Positions 1 through 9,735 of a DNA stretch of 64,000 nucleotides are shown in pieces. The position numbers and the translations under genes are program-made. Source of the DNA: Diphasiastrum complanatum (Eukaryota > Streptophyta > Lycopodiopsida > Lycopodiales > Lycopodiaceae). A model generated the notes under the pieces. It was not told the DNA's origin. It made no database searches and worked only from the letters and a program-made list of their open reading frames with translations. The stretch lies in assembly GCA_029204225.1 (NCBI GenBank), contig CM055102.1, positions 1,694,854 through 1,758,853 on the forward strand, given 5' to 3'. How positions within the stretch are numbered: position 1 is the first letter of the stretch; each line of letters starts with the position of its first letter.

Positions 1-101
1 ACATGTGGAAACAGGCTCCACACATGTCTTATGATGACATGTACTACTCATAATGGTATTCACAAGATATGATCAAGTTAGCAAAGCCAATTTTAACATC
101 T
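1..101 (-). repeat. Copia family B LTR fragment, cut by the window edge
   Basis: Bases 1-27 match, with a few transitions, the stretch at 8500-8525 in the inverted family B LTR: both read ACAGGCTCCACAC between two CACACGTGTG-like palindromes. Both palindromes here are decayed to ATG forms, as expected for CpG loss. Bases about 30-101 have no match I can see elsewhere, and a Gypsy reverse transcriptase fragment starts abruptly at about 102. This looks like the broken edge of an LTR that continues outside the window. Confidence 0.5.
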
Positions 102-798
102 CATGGTTAAAGACAAACTTAACAAGCACCTTAAGACAGATATAATCTATCATGTCTTAAGCAGTGAATGGGTTTCACCCATTGTTGTCATCCCAAAGAA
201 GAAGACTGGCAAAATACGAATATGCCAGGATTTCCGCAAACTCAATGCTGCCACAAGAAAGGACCATCATCCTCTGCCTTCCATCCTAGATCAGGTTGTT
301 GGTCAAGAGCGTTACAGTTTCTGTGATGGCTTTTCTGGATATAATCAAGTTGGAGTGCGAAAGGAAAATCATTCAAAGACCACATTCACTACGGATTGGG
401 GCACTTATGCCTACAACAAAATGCCTTTGGTCTTTGTAACGCTCCAGCGACTTTTCAGCGAATCATGATGTTAATTTTCGCTGCCTTCCTGAGAACTTTT
501 CTCGAAATATTTATTGATGATTTCTTTGTATACAGTGATATAAAGACACACTTGCAGAAGCTGAAATTAACATTGCAATGGTGTCGAGATACTTGTTTAT
601 CTCTTCATCCAGAGAACTATTTTTTTGGTATGAAAGAAGGGATATTGCTCGGACACAGAATATCTAACAGAGGAATAGAAGTCGACAAGATAAAGTTGAG
701 CTTATAAAGAATCTCCAAATACCAACCAATTTACGTGAACTAAGCGCTTTCTTAGGACATGTTGGCTATTACAGGAGATTTACTCAAAATCATGCTTC
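102..798 (+). pseudogene. Ty3/gypsy reverse transcriptase fragment (G1 type)
   Basis: This is a decayed stretch of Gypsy pol covering the reverse transcriptase fingers and palm. Visible motifs are SSEWVSPIVVIPKKKTGKIR, ICQDFRKLNAATRKDHHPLP, FCDGFSGYNQV and the catalytic FIDDF box (the Y/F-x-D-D motif), then ILLGHRISNRGIEVDK. It closely matches 15366-16074 in the G1 element. A one-base deletion near 423, compared with that copy, shifts the frame between KMP and FGLCNAPATFQR, and the frame breaks again near 690. Homology stops at about 798, within the connection region before RNase H, where an inverted G2 gag begins. It is a dead fragment; the family is clear. Confidence 0.88.
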
Positions 799-1765
799 AG
801 TCTGACAGTGTGGGCACCAGATGGAGTTTTGTCTATTAGGTACTTGGGTAGTGTGTGGTTGACGAGGCATACTGCATTGAATATACTTCAGAATAGTTTG
901 AAATTCATTGGTGAGTTTCTCAATCTGCAATTGATGTTGCTGATTAAGCAACTCCAGCTCTGATTTTCAAAGTTGATCTCGGGTATCCTCGATTTGCTTT
1001 GACTCATTGACAAGAACACGGGGTGCTTTCCTTTCTCTGGATTCATCAATATATGATCCTTCATCTTTCTCCTAGATGATATCAGACATAGCTAATTTTG
1101 GGCTTGTATATTCATCATTTCATTTAAGGTCACGTTTGATTCATCTTGGAAGTTTGAGTTAACCAGATAATGAGCATCTGTTTGGTGGGTTGTTCTTGTA
1201 CTTGACTTTTTCAGCGCTTGAAACGCTCAATATAGTCTCATACGCGTTCATCTTTTGCCATCTTGATGTTACTCAATTTGACAAAAGGACTCTCTATCAA
1301 ACAAAAGAAATGAAAACGTTTGATAAAAGACTCTTTCAGATTAGACCAACCCAATTTATCTTCACAATTGAGGTTAAAAAACCAGTCACGTGCTTTAGCG
1401 ATCATGGTCATGGAAAATAGTTGGACCATATCATCAGGAGATGTTTCGACATACACATCGCATGCATTCTCAAAGATTTACAAGAATCTTTGAGGGTGCG
1501 AATCACCGTCAAACTTTGGTAGATCCAGTTTTGGGGTTCTTTTCTCAAGGTGAGCTCTGTGAGTGGCAAAGGCTCCATTCATAGGGGCCCATGCCCGTGA
1601 AGACTCAGCTCTATCAGGTTCTTGACTCTTAAATGAGTTTGTGGATGGCTCGTGTATTTGTGATTGCATTTGGTAGAACCTATGACGTCTGATTTGTTCA
1701 ACTGTAGGAGACATCATTTTGTGTGGATAATCTTTTGGGATATCAGGATCAATATAGTGGTCCAT
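799..1765 (-). pseudogene. Ty3/gypsy gag fragment (G2 type), inverted
   Basis: On the minus strand this reads as a retrotransposon capsid (Retrotrans_gag-like) protein. It has EQIRRHRFYQMQSQ, TPKLDLPKFDGDSHPQRFL, then after a frame break ETSPDDMVQLFSMTMIAKAR, DWFFNLNCEDK and LKESFIKRF. The region from about 1220 down to 799 aligns base for base with the G2 gag at 20100-20560. The copy ends at the first cysteine of the first zinc knuckle (WCPHC). It has frameshifts near 1470 and 1300. Gag would package the element RNA; this copy cannot, being truncated before the knuckles. With the minisatellite and LTR at 1962-3893 it forms the 5' third of one inverted G2 copy. Confidence 0.85.
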
Positions 1766-1961
1766 TGTGTACTATGGTGTATTTTTGTGTTTTGTATGGG
1801 TTTTTGGTGTTTTTTTGTTTTTGATTTTTTGGGTTTTTCTTTTTTTTTTGGGCTAGTAGGCAAGTCAAGGGGGAGACTCAGTATCAAAAGGGATTTCTAT
1901 TAGTAAAAGTTATGTTTTTGGAAGAAATTTTTTTTTGGTGTTCATGTTTTTTTTTTTTGAG
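1766..1961 (-). other. G2 leader, T-rich repeats next to gag
   Basis: This short spacer lies between the gag start and the minisatellite of the inverted G2 copy. On the plus strand it is built of TTTTTGGTGTTTTTTTG-like blocks at 1776-1850. That is the reverse complement of the AACACCAAAAACCCTAAAAA array at 19440-19560 in the other G2 copy, but more decayed. No ORF is convincing here. Confidence 0.55.
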
Positions 1962-2560
1962 CTCTAAGACTCGATCGAGGTGATGGTTCGGTCGACATAA
2001 AAATTAGAGATCGCGGTCAAAAATTATGTGTGGGAGTGGATCCGGTCCGGTCGAGATGGTGTTGAAGTGATCTGATCGAGATTTGATCCAACTGATTCGG
2101 TTGAGAACTAACCAAGAGACTTGGTCGAGATGTGACCGAGAGACTCGGTAACTCGATCGAGAATGCCACCAGAGGACTCGGTCAAGAACATGACCAGAGG
2201 ACTCGGTCGAGAACGTGACCAAAGGACTCGATCGAGGTCATGACCAAAGGATGAGGTCGAGGTCGAGGTCGTGACCAGAGAACTCGGTCGAGATTTGGAC
2301 ATCTTTCGACTCGGTTGAGATTTGACAGGTTTTTTTGACTCGGTTGAGATTTGAGCATTTTTTTTTGACTCAGTTGAGATTTGAGCATTTTTTTTGACTC
2401 GGTCAAGATTTGAGTGTTTTTCTGACTCGGTCGAGATTTGAGCATTTTTTACGACTTGGTCAAGATTGCGACCAGAGGACTCGATTGAGATGGAGTGCGA
2501 AGGACTCGGTTGAGACAGGAGAGAAGGAGTCGGTTGAGATGGGAGAGAAGATGGCGATGG
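1962..2560 (-). repeat. Minisatellite in G2 leader, about 24-bp units
   Basis: Imperfect tandem units of about 24 bp share the core ACTCGGTCGAGA followed by a variable half such as ACGTGACCAGAGG or TTTGAGCATTTTTTTTG. The core is the reverse complement of the TCTCGACCGA core in the array at 18338-19210, so the two arrays are the same repeat in opposite orientations, each between LTR and gag of a G2 element. Because units are near multiples of three, several frames stay open on both strands. I regard those ORFs as by-products. Confidence 0.8.
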
Positions 2561-2934
2561 AGGGTGCAAAGGAGAAGCAAAAGATGCTTGTAGGTTGGGT
2601 GAATGAGGATGTAGGAGGATCTGAGGAGGTATGGAAGGTTCTGTGGTGGGTGTTTGTAGGTCATTTCTTGTATGGATTTGATCAAGGGTCGCATTGCAGC
2701 ATAGATCATTTAAATGATGTGAGTGGTGCAAGTGGCAACGGGCCAAATGTTTACAGATTCCCTGCTCTAGAGAATCAATTGGCTTTTCCTTTACTTTTGT
2801 CTTCTTGTTTACAAATGTTTTCTGCCTATTACCAAGATTCTTGGGTGTTTTCTTGAGTGTTAACGTTTTGTTCAATGCCCATCTCAGACAGAAAGAAAGT
2901 AACAATGTTTCTAAGTTTCTTGCTGCCTATCAGA
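2561..2934 (-). other. G2 leader between minisatellite and LTR
   Basis: This is the continuation of the inverted G2 leader. It contains the inverted repeat CCTATC...GATAGG near 2925-2950 and no coding sequence I can support. The LTR/leader boundary and primer-binding site are not clear, so the limit is approximate. Confidence 0.4.
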
Positions 2935-3893
2935 GGACACTCAGATAGGTTGCTCTTGCACTGTAAGCACATGCATAAAAAGCTATAAACAACCAATCAT
3001 GCACGCCATTGCGTTCAACCAAGAAATCAATATGTAAACCAGTTGAACGAGCATGAAGATCCTACTTTAATGTTGCAAATCATGGATAGATCCTAACAAT
3101 TTAAACTAAGCTACCAGACATTCCACAAAACAACAAATTTAATCCACAACTAGAAACAAGAACTAATCTAGATAGCATTTTGAAAGTCCAAGGATCAAGA
3201 AACACTCATTTCTTGATTCTTGGACTGCCCAAGAACATCAAGAACTGGAATGTGAAGAATATACAAGATCTACACCACAAATCCAACCTATTTAGTTTAT
3301 TTGAATGTTGAAATCTACATTTAATATATGAAAGTAAGAAAACTAACCCACCACTAAGATCCACAACCACACACAAAGGCAATGTAAGGGCAAGATCATT
3401 AATGCATCACTCAAGGAACAAGAATGATCAAGGAGCTCAAGAATGCATCAAAACTTAGGGAAGATAATCTCATTTAAATATGGAGTAGATACAATTACAA
3501 AAAGCTTCTCTTCTACAAAGAAGGAGTCTCTTAAATAAGCAAGAGAGCTACTTCAGTGGCATCCTAGTGGCATTTCCACATTATACAAATTACAAGTGGA
3601 ATTATGCTCTCTACTAGAGGTCACCATCAAAAGGTGGCTCACTCTACTTTCTTTAAGAGAGGTCTACTTGCATTTATTACTTTGCCTAGAAATACTAGTT
3701 CCTACATGGTCATTCCATCTGCTGGGATTCACCATGAGGCTTACATAGTTTCTACTTGATAGTATTGACTAGTATTCCTCGGCTCTCAGTCTTCGTTTGT
3801 CTCATCTTCTCGAAGACCTCCTGGGTCTAAGGTGGGAGGTGCTCTTGGGTAGCTCTGGCCGAGTATCTTGGGGAGTCGTCAGAATAGGATGGA
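2935..3893 (-). repeat. G2 LTR, inverted
   Basis: The reverse complement of 3180-3890 aligns with the plus-strand G2 LTR at 17546-18275. Shared blocks include GACGA-TCCCCAAGATACTCGG, CTCTCAGTCTTC (complement) and TGATGTTCTTGGG. The outer edge near 3893 has lost the terminal TGTTGGC seen in the other copies. The inner edge is uncertain. It is diverged by many point changes, so this copy is old. Confidence 0.7.
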
Positions 3894-3990
3894 CTATTCT
3901 TCTTTGTTTCTTTGGAAAGAAATGAAGTCCTCTCGCTTGAAGAACTATTGCTAGATATGACAATAGATTTTGATATATACTTTTTTTTAT

Positions 3991-5079
3991 TGTGATGCCA
4001 CGAAAATGTTAATTATTGAATATCAACATAAATATGGCATGATATACTCGAAAATGAAGATATGAGCTGGTTAAGTATAAATAATGAAGAGGCCTAGGTC
4101 ATTTTTCGGGAATATATCTCCTAAGTACTTGCCTTGTAATTTTGTTAACTATACCCTTTCGCAGGAGCGACGCACCTATTGTTTAAACGGTGTGTTTGTT
4201 CACCCCGTAGAACATATATAGATCTCACACTTCAGTCTCGAACATTGAGAGAGAAGAGTTTATGCTTATGTAAGAGATTGAAGAAGTGAATAGAGTTCTG
4301 TGAGTTATTCTCTCTTATCTCTATTCTCCGCATTGCTGAGTGTGAGTGATCTTGAGTCTGCTAACAATCTCTAACGCATTTCATGAATTACTCTCTGATC
4401 AGACAGACGCTCTAGTGCATTACAGTCGTTTGTTGTGTATCTGTAAAACATGCTCTAAAGCACTGTCTTAAAACCATCTTATTTCTCTGTCGCGAATACT
4501 TTCTTTTCGGCACTCGAATAATGACTATCACGATCATTGAATAAAGCTGTATGTATATATATTAGATGACAGTCCCTGTCTGAAAAATTGAGTCTTTGAT
4601 TTGTTTTTCTGATTGGCATTGACATTAGTTTCTAATGTGTTCTAAAACTCTTCGTGTTCTTTAACCATTAAGTTGGGCTTTAGTTGTTGAGGACTTCTGT
4701 TTAGAAACGAATAGTTTGCAAACGCGATTAATTAATTGTCTGCACAGTCATGAATACATCGAACAATTCTCGATTCTCTGTTGACACCTTAATCAGTTAG
4801 AGTGTAGTACTACTACTTTGATAACATCTCATCTGTAGAACATGCTTTCTTCAATTCGATAGAGGCCAGATTGTTGTTCTAAATTTATTAATATTACCCA
4901 TCCCAAACATTAGCAATATTGGTTACTTTTTAATGTGTGTCGACAACCAGAATAACACTCAAAACCACTTGTCATACATTGTACCAACAATATAACTTTC
5001 TAACGTTGTCCTCTGTGGGAACGACATTATTTACTATAAAATCTATATTAACTCTGTTGGTATAGTACAACATATACCA
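3991..5079 (+). repeat. G1 5' LTR
   Basis: Starts TGTGATGCCACG and ends ATATACCA, 5 bp before the primer-binding site. Bases 4231-4661 match the truncated 3' LTR at 17083-17538. The first 300 bp match the inverted copy at 25786-26296, which fixes the TG end. A TATA-like CATATATAG lies at 4213-4221, with AGATCTCACACTTCAG just downstream as a likely transcription start area. The segment near 5008 (CTCTGTGGGAACGAC) resembles the usual end of Tat/Athila LTRs. Confidence 0.82.
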
Positions 5080-5084
5080 ATTTC

Positions 5085-5101
5085 TGGTGCCTTGTCGGAG
5101 A
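5085..5101 (+). other. G1 primer-binding site
   Basis: TGGTGCCTTGTCGGAGA follows the LTR end by 5 bp. It has the form seen in Tat/Athila-type Gypsy elements, where a host tRNA 3' end primes minus-strand DNA synthesis. The related family I element has TGGCACCTTGTCGGGGA at 40561-40578 on the minus strand. I have not matched it to a specific tRNA. Confidence 0.6.
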
Positions 5102-5289
5102 TAGTTTAGGAAAGTTATAAGAAATCTGACAAATGCATCTCCATCTCTAGTATATGTCAGATAGAGAATCCAGATTAGAACGATACCGTAAGCTTAGAGA
5201 GAAATTTTTACGAAGACAAAGTGAAAGTACTAGTTGAAAAAATCTAGACAAAATCACTGCCCAATTACTTGAACTCCTAATTAGCTTTG

Positions 5290-7031
5290 GTATGGAGGGT
5301 CCTGTTGCACGTTTCACTTCTATCTCTAAAATTAAATACAACTATTTTAAAGGGACTTCTTCCGATGATGCAGATAGCTATGTCTCACCATTTGAGTCAA
5401 TAGCCAATGCAAATAACGATGGAACTGACGTAGACAAACTATGAATCTTCCTGGTCTGCTAAGAAAGCAGGCGCGTATCTGGTACAACCAAGATGAACCA
5501 GGCCATGTAGGAACCTGGTACTTGCTGAAAGATGTGTTTCTGAACCAGTTCAGAGAGATCGGTTACAAATCTAGAATTTTTGGACGTCTGAACAATGTTT
5601 AGAAGAAGAGTAAAGAATCCCTTCGCAAATATACACGAAAGGTTAAAAATCTCATCAGAAAACTAACTGGTGTATATCCCGTGGATATGTAGATCGAATG
5701 ATTTTTGGCTGGTTTACCACCAAAGATTGATCGATATTGCAGACAAGGGTACATGACCTCCTTAGCAGTAGTAATAGCTAGTGCCGAAAATTTCGAGACC
5801 TCAAAACTAGCACGAAAGCGACGATCGAGTAAGACATCCCGAAAGTCGAAGACTGATTCTAGTGACAGTGATGATGATTCTGATTCTGATTCAAGTACCA
5901 ATTTTTCAAGTTTGGAATTTGAAAGCAGCGATTCATCAGAATCAGAAGCTGACAAAGGATAGAGAAAGAATGAACGACGAACTAAACGAAAGGACAACAC
6001 GAAAGTTGTCAAGGATAAGTCATCAACTTCTAAAGTTGAAAAGATTTGGAAGAGTAATATGGTTGACCTTAATAAAAATTTTAATGACTTGAAAGTGCAG
6101 ATCTTTGAAGTTGCAGATAAAAGACCAAAAGCGTCTTCTTCCAACTTAGGAATGTGGTGTATGAAATGTGGAACTTTTGGACACACTAAGGAAGACTGCT
6201 ACTGTGAATGTCAAATACATTGAAGATCCTGCCCAGGAGGTACTTTTTATTTTTCAAAATGATACAACTACTAACTATGTATAGGGTACTACAGTATCAG
6301 CCCAGCAGGACAAACCCAAGTGCGCACCAAGAAGACATAATCCTCTTGAATTTGTTGGACCAACGAAGTCTCAAACCGCGACTAAACCAGTTTCGGGCAA
6401 CTACTACAACTGTGGAGAGCCGGGACATTTTTTTCTTGACTGTCCTCAACAGCGAAAGCCGATTGGTTATGTACCATTATGCTCGAATTGTAGAGAGCCT
6501 AGCCACAAGTATCTTGACTGCCCTCAATGGCAGAAGCCGCGACCCAAATATCAGTATGTAGCAACACCAGCTGCTGCATACACGAAAGCAAAAGCTGCGA
6601 CTCATGATATTGTGCAGAGAATTGACGTTATTGAAGGAAAACTGGCAAAGAAAAAAGATCAGTCCTGGCCAAGTGACGTGGAGAAATTATTCAAAATCAC
6701 AACGAGAAGAAAAAGCTCCTCGAAACCTGATCAGAAATCTTCGACAAAGCGCAGAAAATCCTCGAAGAAGAAATCCTCTAGCAAAACAACGAACAAATCT
6801 ACGACTAAGGAACATCTCAAAGATGACCCTGACTATGACCACGATGCTACGAAGTTATTTACAAAAGATATCTCGACAGAAGCAAAGAAAATCATCAACG
6901 TTAAACTTCAGATAGCTGCTGCAGAGAAGGTGGTCACTTTTGAGGAAGAGGACGAAGAAATCGCGAAGACAAAATTGTCTAATGTTATTATCGATAAACC
7001 AACCTCAAAATCCGAAAACGAAATAATATGA
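5290..7031 (+). pseudogene. G1 gag, decayed
   Basis: A Gypsy capsid/nucleocapsid coding region broken by several stops and frameshifts. Readable pieces are VARFTSISKIKYNYFKGTSS near 5300, ARIWYNQDEPGHVGTWYLL near 5470, a basic and acidic linker (KARKRRSS..., then poly-Ser/Asp near 5860), and three zinc knuckles. The knuckles are CMKCGTFGHTKEDC near 6156, a CCHC knuckle with its first Cys changed (YYNCGEPGHFFLDC) near 6402, and CSNCREPSHKYLDC near 6480. A Lys/Ser-rich tail and an acidic run (FEEEDEEI) end at 7029. The knuckles would bind the element RNA. More than one frame is needed to read it, so it is a pseudogene. Confidence 0.78.
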
Positions 7032-7311
7032 CATCATGACTGATAAATGGATCCCTTCGTCCAAACATTACTTTTGAGCAGCTGTTGGCTGATAACACTT
7101 ATTATAGAAAACAACTGAAAGACCTTTCTGTGCCTAATAAGAAGAAAAAAATTTCTCTACCAAATGCTGGTGTTTTGTCTATCGATTTAGGTGATCTCGG
7201 TGTTTCTGAACTGGTTGATGTGATTCTACAATGAATCACCATTTGTCATTTTGAGGGAGTAAAATTTCTTCCTAAGATGTAGCTTGGAGGCTATATCTAG
7301 CACTTCGTATA
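7032..7311 (+). pseudogene. G1 protease region, 5' part
   Basis: Follows gag without a clear boundary. One frame reads PNITFEQLLADNTYYRKQLK and VLSIDLGDLGVSELVDVILQ, which has the look of the gag-pol linker and protease of Gypsy elements, but I see no clean DTG/DSG active site. It stops at the inverted LTR F at 7312 and appears to resume at 8611. Confidence 0.45.
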
Positions 7312-7746
7312 TGTTGGAAAGAGGTGTATGATAGCTAGGAACTCGAAAAGAAAAAAATTCAAATAAAAAGAATTCAAACGACAAGAAAGAAAACTTATCG
7401 TGCATAGCGGAATAAACTATCTTCCTCTTTCTTTATGCATGACTATGCCTATCAATTTCGAACAAAACAATAGTGATTGAAATCACGTTGGATCTTATAG
7501 TAACTAACTTTGAAATCATTAGTACTACAATGATTACGTAGCCAAACATTAAGCATCGAAACATTAGACAAATAATTTGTCACAAAGAGCTACAGAAATG
7601 CATACATTCTGAGACGAGGCTGAACGCAATAAGAAGATAGTATTGATTCGGTATGGAAGCGAAACATATCTAAATGAGTACAACAAGTTGCAGATCGAAG
7701 CCGCGTACTGTAAGCTATCTCTGAGCGGCTAAAATGTGAGTCTGAA
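7312..7746 (-). repeat. Inverted Copia family F LTR fragment
   Basis: Begins TGTTGGAAAGAGG. It is the reverse complement of the last 250 bp of the LTR at 26297-27085, with shared blocks CATGACTATGCCTATCA, AAATCACGTT and GATTACGTAGCCAAACATTA. Similarity is strong to about 7590 and weak to 7746. No internal Copia sequence or second LTR accompanies it, so it is a truncated or solo LTR inside the G1 protease region. Confidence 0.75.
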
Positions 7747-7925
7747 TGATAAATTTTATAGTTTTTAGGACAATAATGATTGTACTTTACAATCATAGAG
7801 AGTTATTGGTTGCTTAATCAATGGATCTATCAAGTTCTACACATTAGATCTCGATCTAGATTCACTACACTTGGATTTAAGCAAGAGCAATGGATCAACA
7901 CATCATTAACTAGTGAGAGCGGCCT

Positions 7926-7953
7926 CACACGTGTGGAGTACTGTCCACAGTAC
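7926..7953. promoter_or_regulatory. CACACGTGTG plus 16-bp palindrome module
   Basis: CACACGTGTG at 7926-7935, then GA, then GTACTGTCCACAGTAC at 7938-7953 (7-bp inverted arms around CC). The same pair in the same order and spacing occurs inverted at 25571-25598. The CACGTG core is a G-box, a known target of plant bZIP and bHLH factors. A regulatory role here is inferred. Confidence 0.5.
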
Positions 7954-8497
7954 AACTTGAACCTAAAACAACAAGTACAATCATCCTAGATAGCAATCAT
8001 TCATAGAAACCACAAGACAAATGACTAGAATCTCACAAAAGTGTAGAATGCAAAAGTCTCATCAATCTTCTTAGCAAAATGATGATCCTTTTATGGATCA
8101 AATACATCCACGAGTCTGGTACAGTCCAGCAGGTCTTCACACGTGTGAAGAGTGCCACATCACTCAGATCTATCCATTTGATCCATCCTTGATCCTTATC
8201 CAAAAGTTGACCTTCTGGAATATGGCTAAAATCCAAAAAGCTAGTCTCCTAGAATATAGGAATATTCTTTACAAAATAGGATCTAAGAAAAATGGTCAAC
8301 TCTTATCTTCTAGTACTCTATACACATGTGTGAACATCCACTTGCCATGTGAGAGCATTTACTCATGCACATGCAAGGATAAGCTAATTTCTAGGTGACT
8401 AGTCAAGTTGACTAAAAACTAGTCATATCATGTTCACACTAACTAGAATGATACAAAATCAATTTAGATATATACAAGTATGAAAAGTACATCCTTT

Positions 8498-8526
8498 CAC
8501 ACGTGGGAACAGGCTCCACACGTGTG
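8498..8526. promoter_or_regulatory. Paired G-box palindromes in LTR B
   Basis: Two near-identical palindromes 9 bp apart: CACACGTGGG at 8498-8507 and CACACGTGTG at 8517-8526, separated by AACAGGCTC. They lie about 90 bp inside the 5' end of LTR B read in its own direction, the usual place for enhancer boxes in U3. The function is inferred from position and the known G-box core. Confidence 0.45.
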
Positions 8527-8610
8527 AAATCAGATCATCAACATTATTCTAATGTTTGATCAATATTTACAATAACCAATGTCAAGTGAGAAGTGACAAT
8601 ATTGTTATCA

Positions 8611-9039
8611 AACCACTCAGTTTGCCATCCTATTTTGTGCTGATTGAATGACCTTGGCTTTATCAATCAAACGCAAGTGTACATTGAAAATCTAGAGAGC
8701 TAAGATTTCATACTGGTGAGACCAATAACCGAGATAAGCCAGCAAAACAAATCATAACTTGGAGTTGTGACAAATATGAAGGTGAAACTCCTTTGTCCGA
8801 CACCAGCTTTACATCAAAAGAATCTTCGTATGCCTTGAATATTTTTTCCAATGAATCTGATATTGAAGTGCAGTACTTTGAATGTTACGAGAATGCTGAT
8901 GACAAAGAATTCTTCGATGCTTGCAATGCTGAAGCGGATGTTTCGTATGAAGAAATTAACATTGTAGACATGAACTCGAAAGAGTTTGACGATTCGAGTG
9001 ACAAATCTAAACACGAATTTGGTAGCAAGAACATCTGTG
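8611..9039 (+). pseudogene. G1 protease-to-RT linker
   Basis: Open reading from about 8755 gives SCDKYEGETPLSDTSF, an acidic stretch (NESDIEVQYFECYENADDKEF) and SSDKSKHEFGSKNIC. It stops at the Copia A insertion. Joining across Copia A, the reading frame continues for a short way at 15118, just before the RT N-terminus (LLDDLKGIPAEFGEHRIYPK). It is therefore the 5' side of the disrupted G1 pol. I do not see a protease active site. Confidence 0.55.
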
Positions 9040-9721
9040 TGTAAAAATTACAGCAAATAAGGATCCTAAAACACTTGAAATGATGAGGGAAACAATAGAT
9101 TATGATTTCATAAGATTAGCACAAGTTGAACCATCAAAATCCATCAAAAATCTATGCTTGAACCTCACTAAATGGCCCAAATCCTTGAAGAAGGCTTCAC
9201 ACGTGTGAAAGTACGGCCTCCCACAGTCTGAGTACTGTACACCAGACCTACATTCAATCCTATAATCATTAGTAATCACAAGTACTCAAACAATTATGAA
9301 CATAGAGAGCAATTGCACCATTATGAGAGAAAAAACATGAAATTGCTTGATTTATTTTGGTGAGATATCATCACCTATATATACATGATCCATCACGGTT
9401 TTGGGCAGGTATGAGTAGCCCTAAACCTATCCCTAATGCTAATTTTGGTGTATCTTTCATCCCTACCAAGTTAGGGTTGGAATCTTGGAGATCCCTCAAC
9501 AATGCAAAAATTACCAAAAATAGCTCCTATTTTTTCTCCCTTGTATCTAAGCATAATTTGGACTCATTCCAAAGGTTCTAACACTTAGGTCTACTTGAGA
9601 ACATCCTTATGAATGGAATCCTATGCTATTTGGCACGTGTGACAAGCCACATCATGACCATCTAACTATTTACAAGTCATATGACCAAAACTAGTCAAGC
9701 TAGAATTGTGAATTTTTAACA
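9040..9721 (-). repeat. Copia A 3' LTR (682 bp)
   Basis: The full-length version of the LTR. On the minus strand it has a TATA-like run (GTATATATAG) at 9375-9384. It contains CACACGTGTG at 9198-9207 and GGCACGTGTGAC at 9633-9642. The segment 9373-9458 is absent from the 5' LTR. Confidence 0.95.
9198..9240. promoter_or_regulatory. G-box and AGTACTGTAC module, Copia A 3' LTR
   Basis: CACACGTGTG (9198-9207), AGTACGGCC (9210-9218) and AGTACTGTAC (9231-9240) in 43 bp. The same components occur in LTR B and LTR C. It is repeated at 14672-14714 in the 5' LTR. The role is inferred. Confidence 0.45.
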
Positions 9722-9735
9722 CTCCTCCTCACTAT
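9722..9735 (-). other. Copia A polypurine tract
   Basis: On the minus strand GTGAGGAGGAG ends directly at the TGTTAAAAA start of the 3' LTR. Such tracts prime plus-strand DNA synthesis. The same GTGAGGAGGAG precedes the family B LTR at 24905-24915 and the deleted LTR position at 31504-31514. Confidence 0.8.

Larger units (their letters stand above)
7747..8610 (-). repeat. Inverted Copia family B LTR, probably solo
   Basis: Reverse complement of the LTR at 24916-25763, end to end: it begins TGATAAATTTTATAG and ends GAAGTGACAAT..ATCA. Its length is 864 bp against 848. It holds three exact CACACGTGTG palindromes (7926, 8138, 8517) and two variants (8322, 8498). The plus-oriented copy carries the same sites, mostly decayed to CACATGTGTG. 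No pol flanks it and I see no matching target duplication. Confidence 0.82.

Noticed and set aside
2108-2905. 265-aa minus-strand ORF over the first minisatellite
   Set aside because: It is made of repeat units plus leader sequence. The homologous array elsewhere does not keep this protein.
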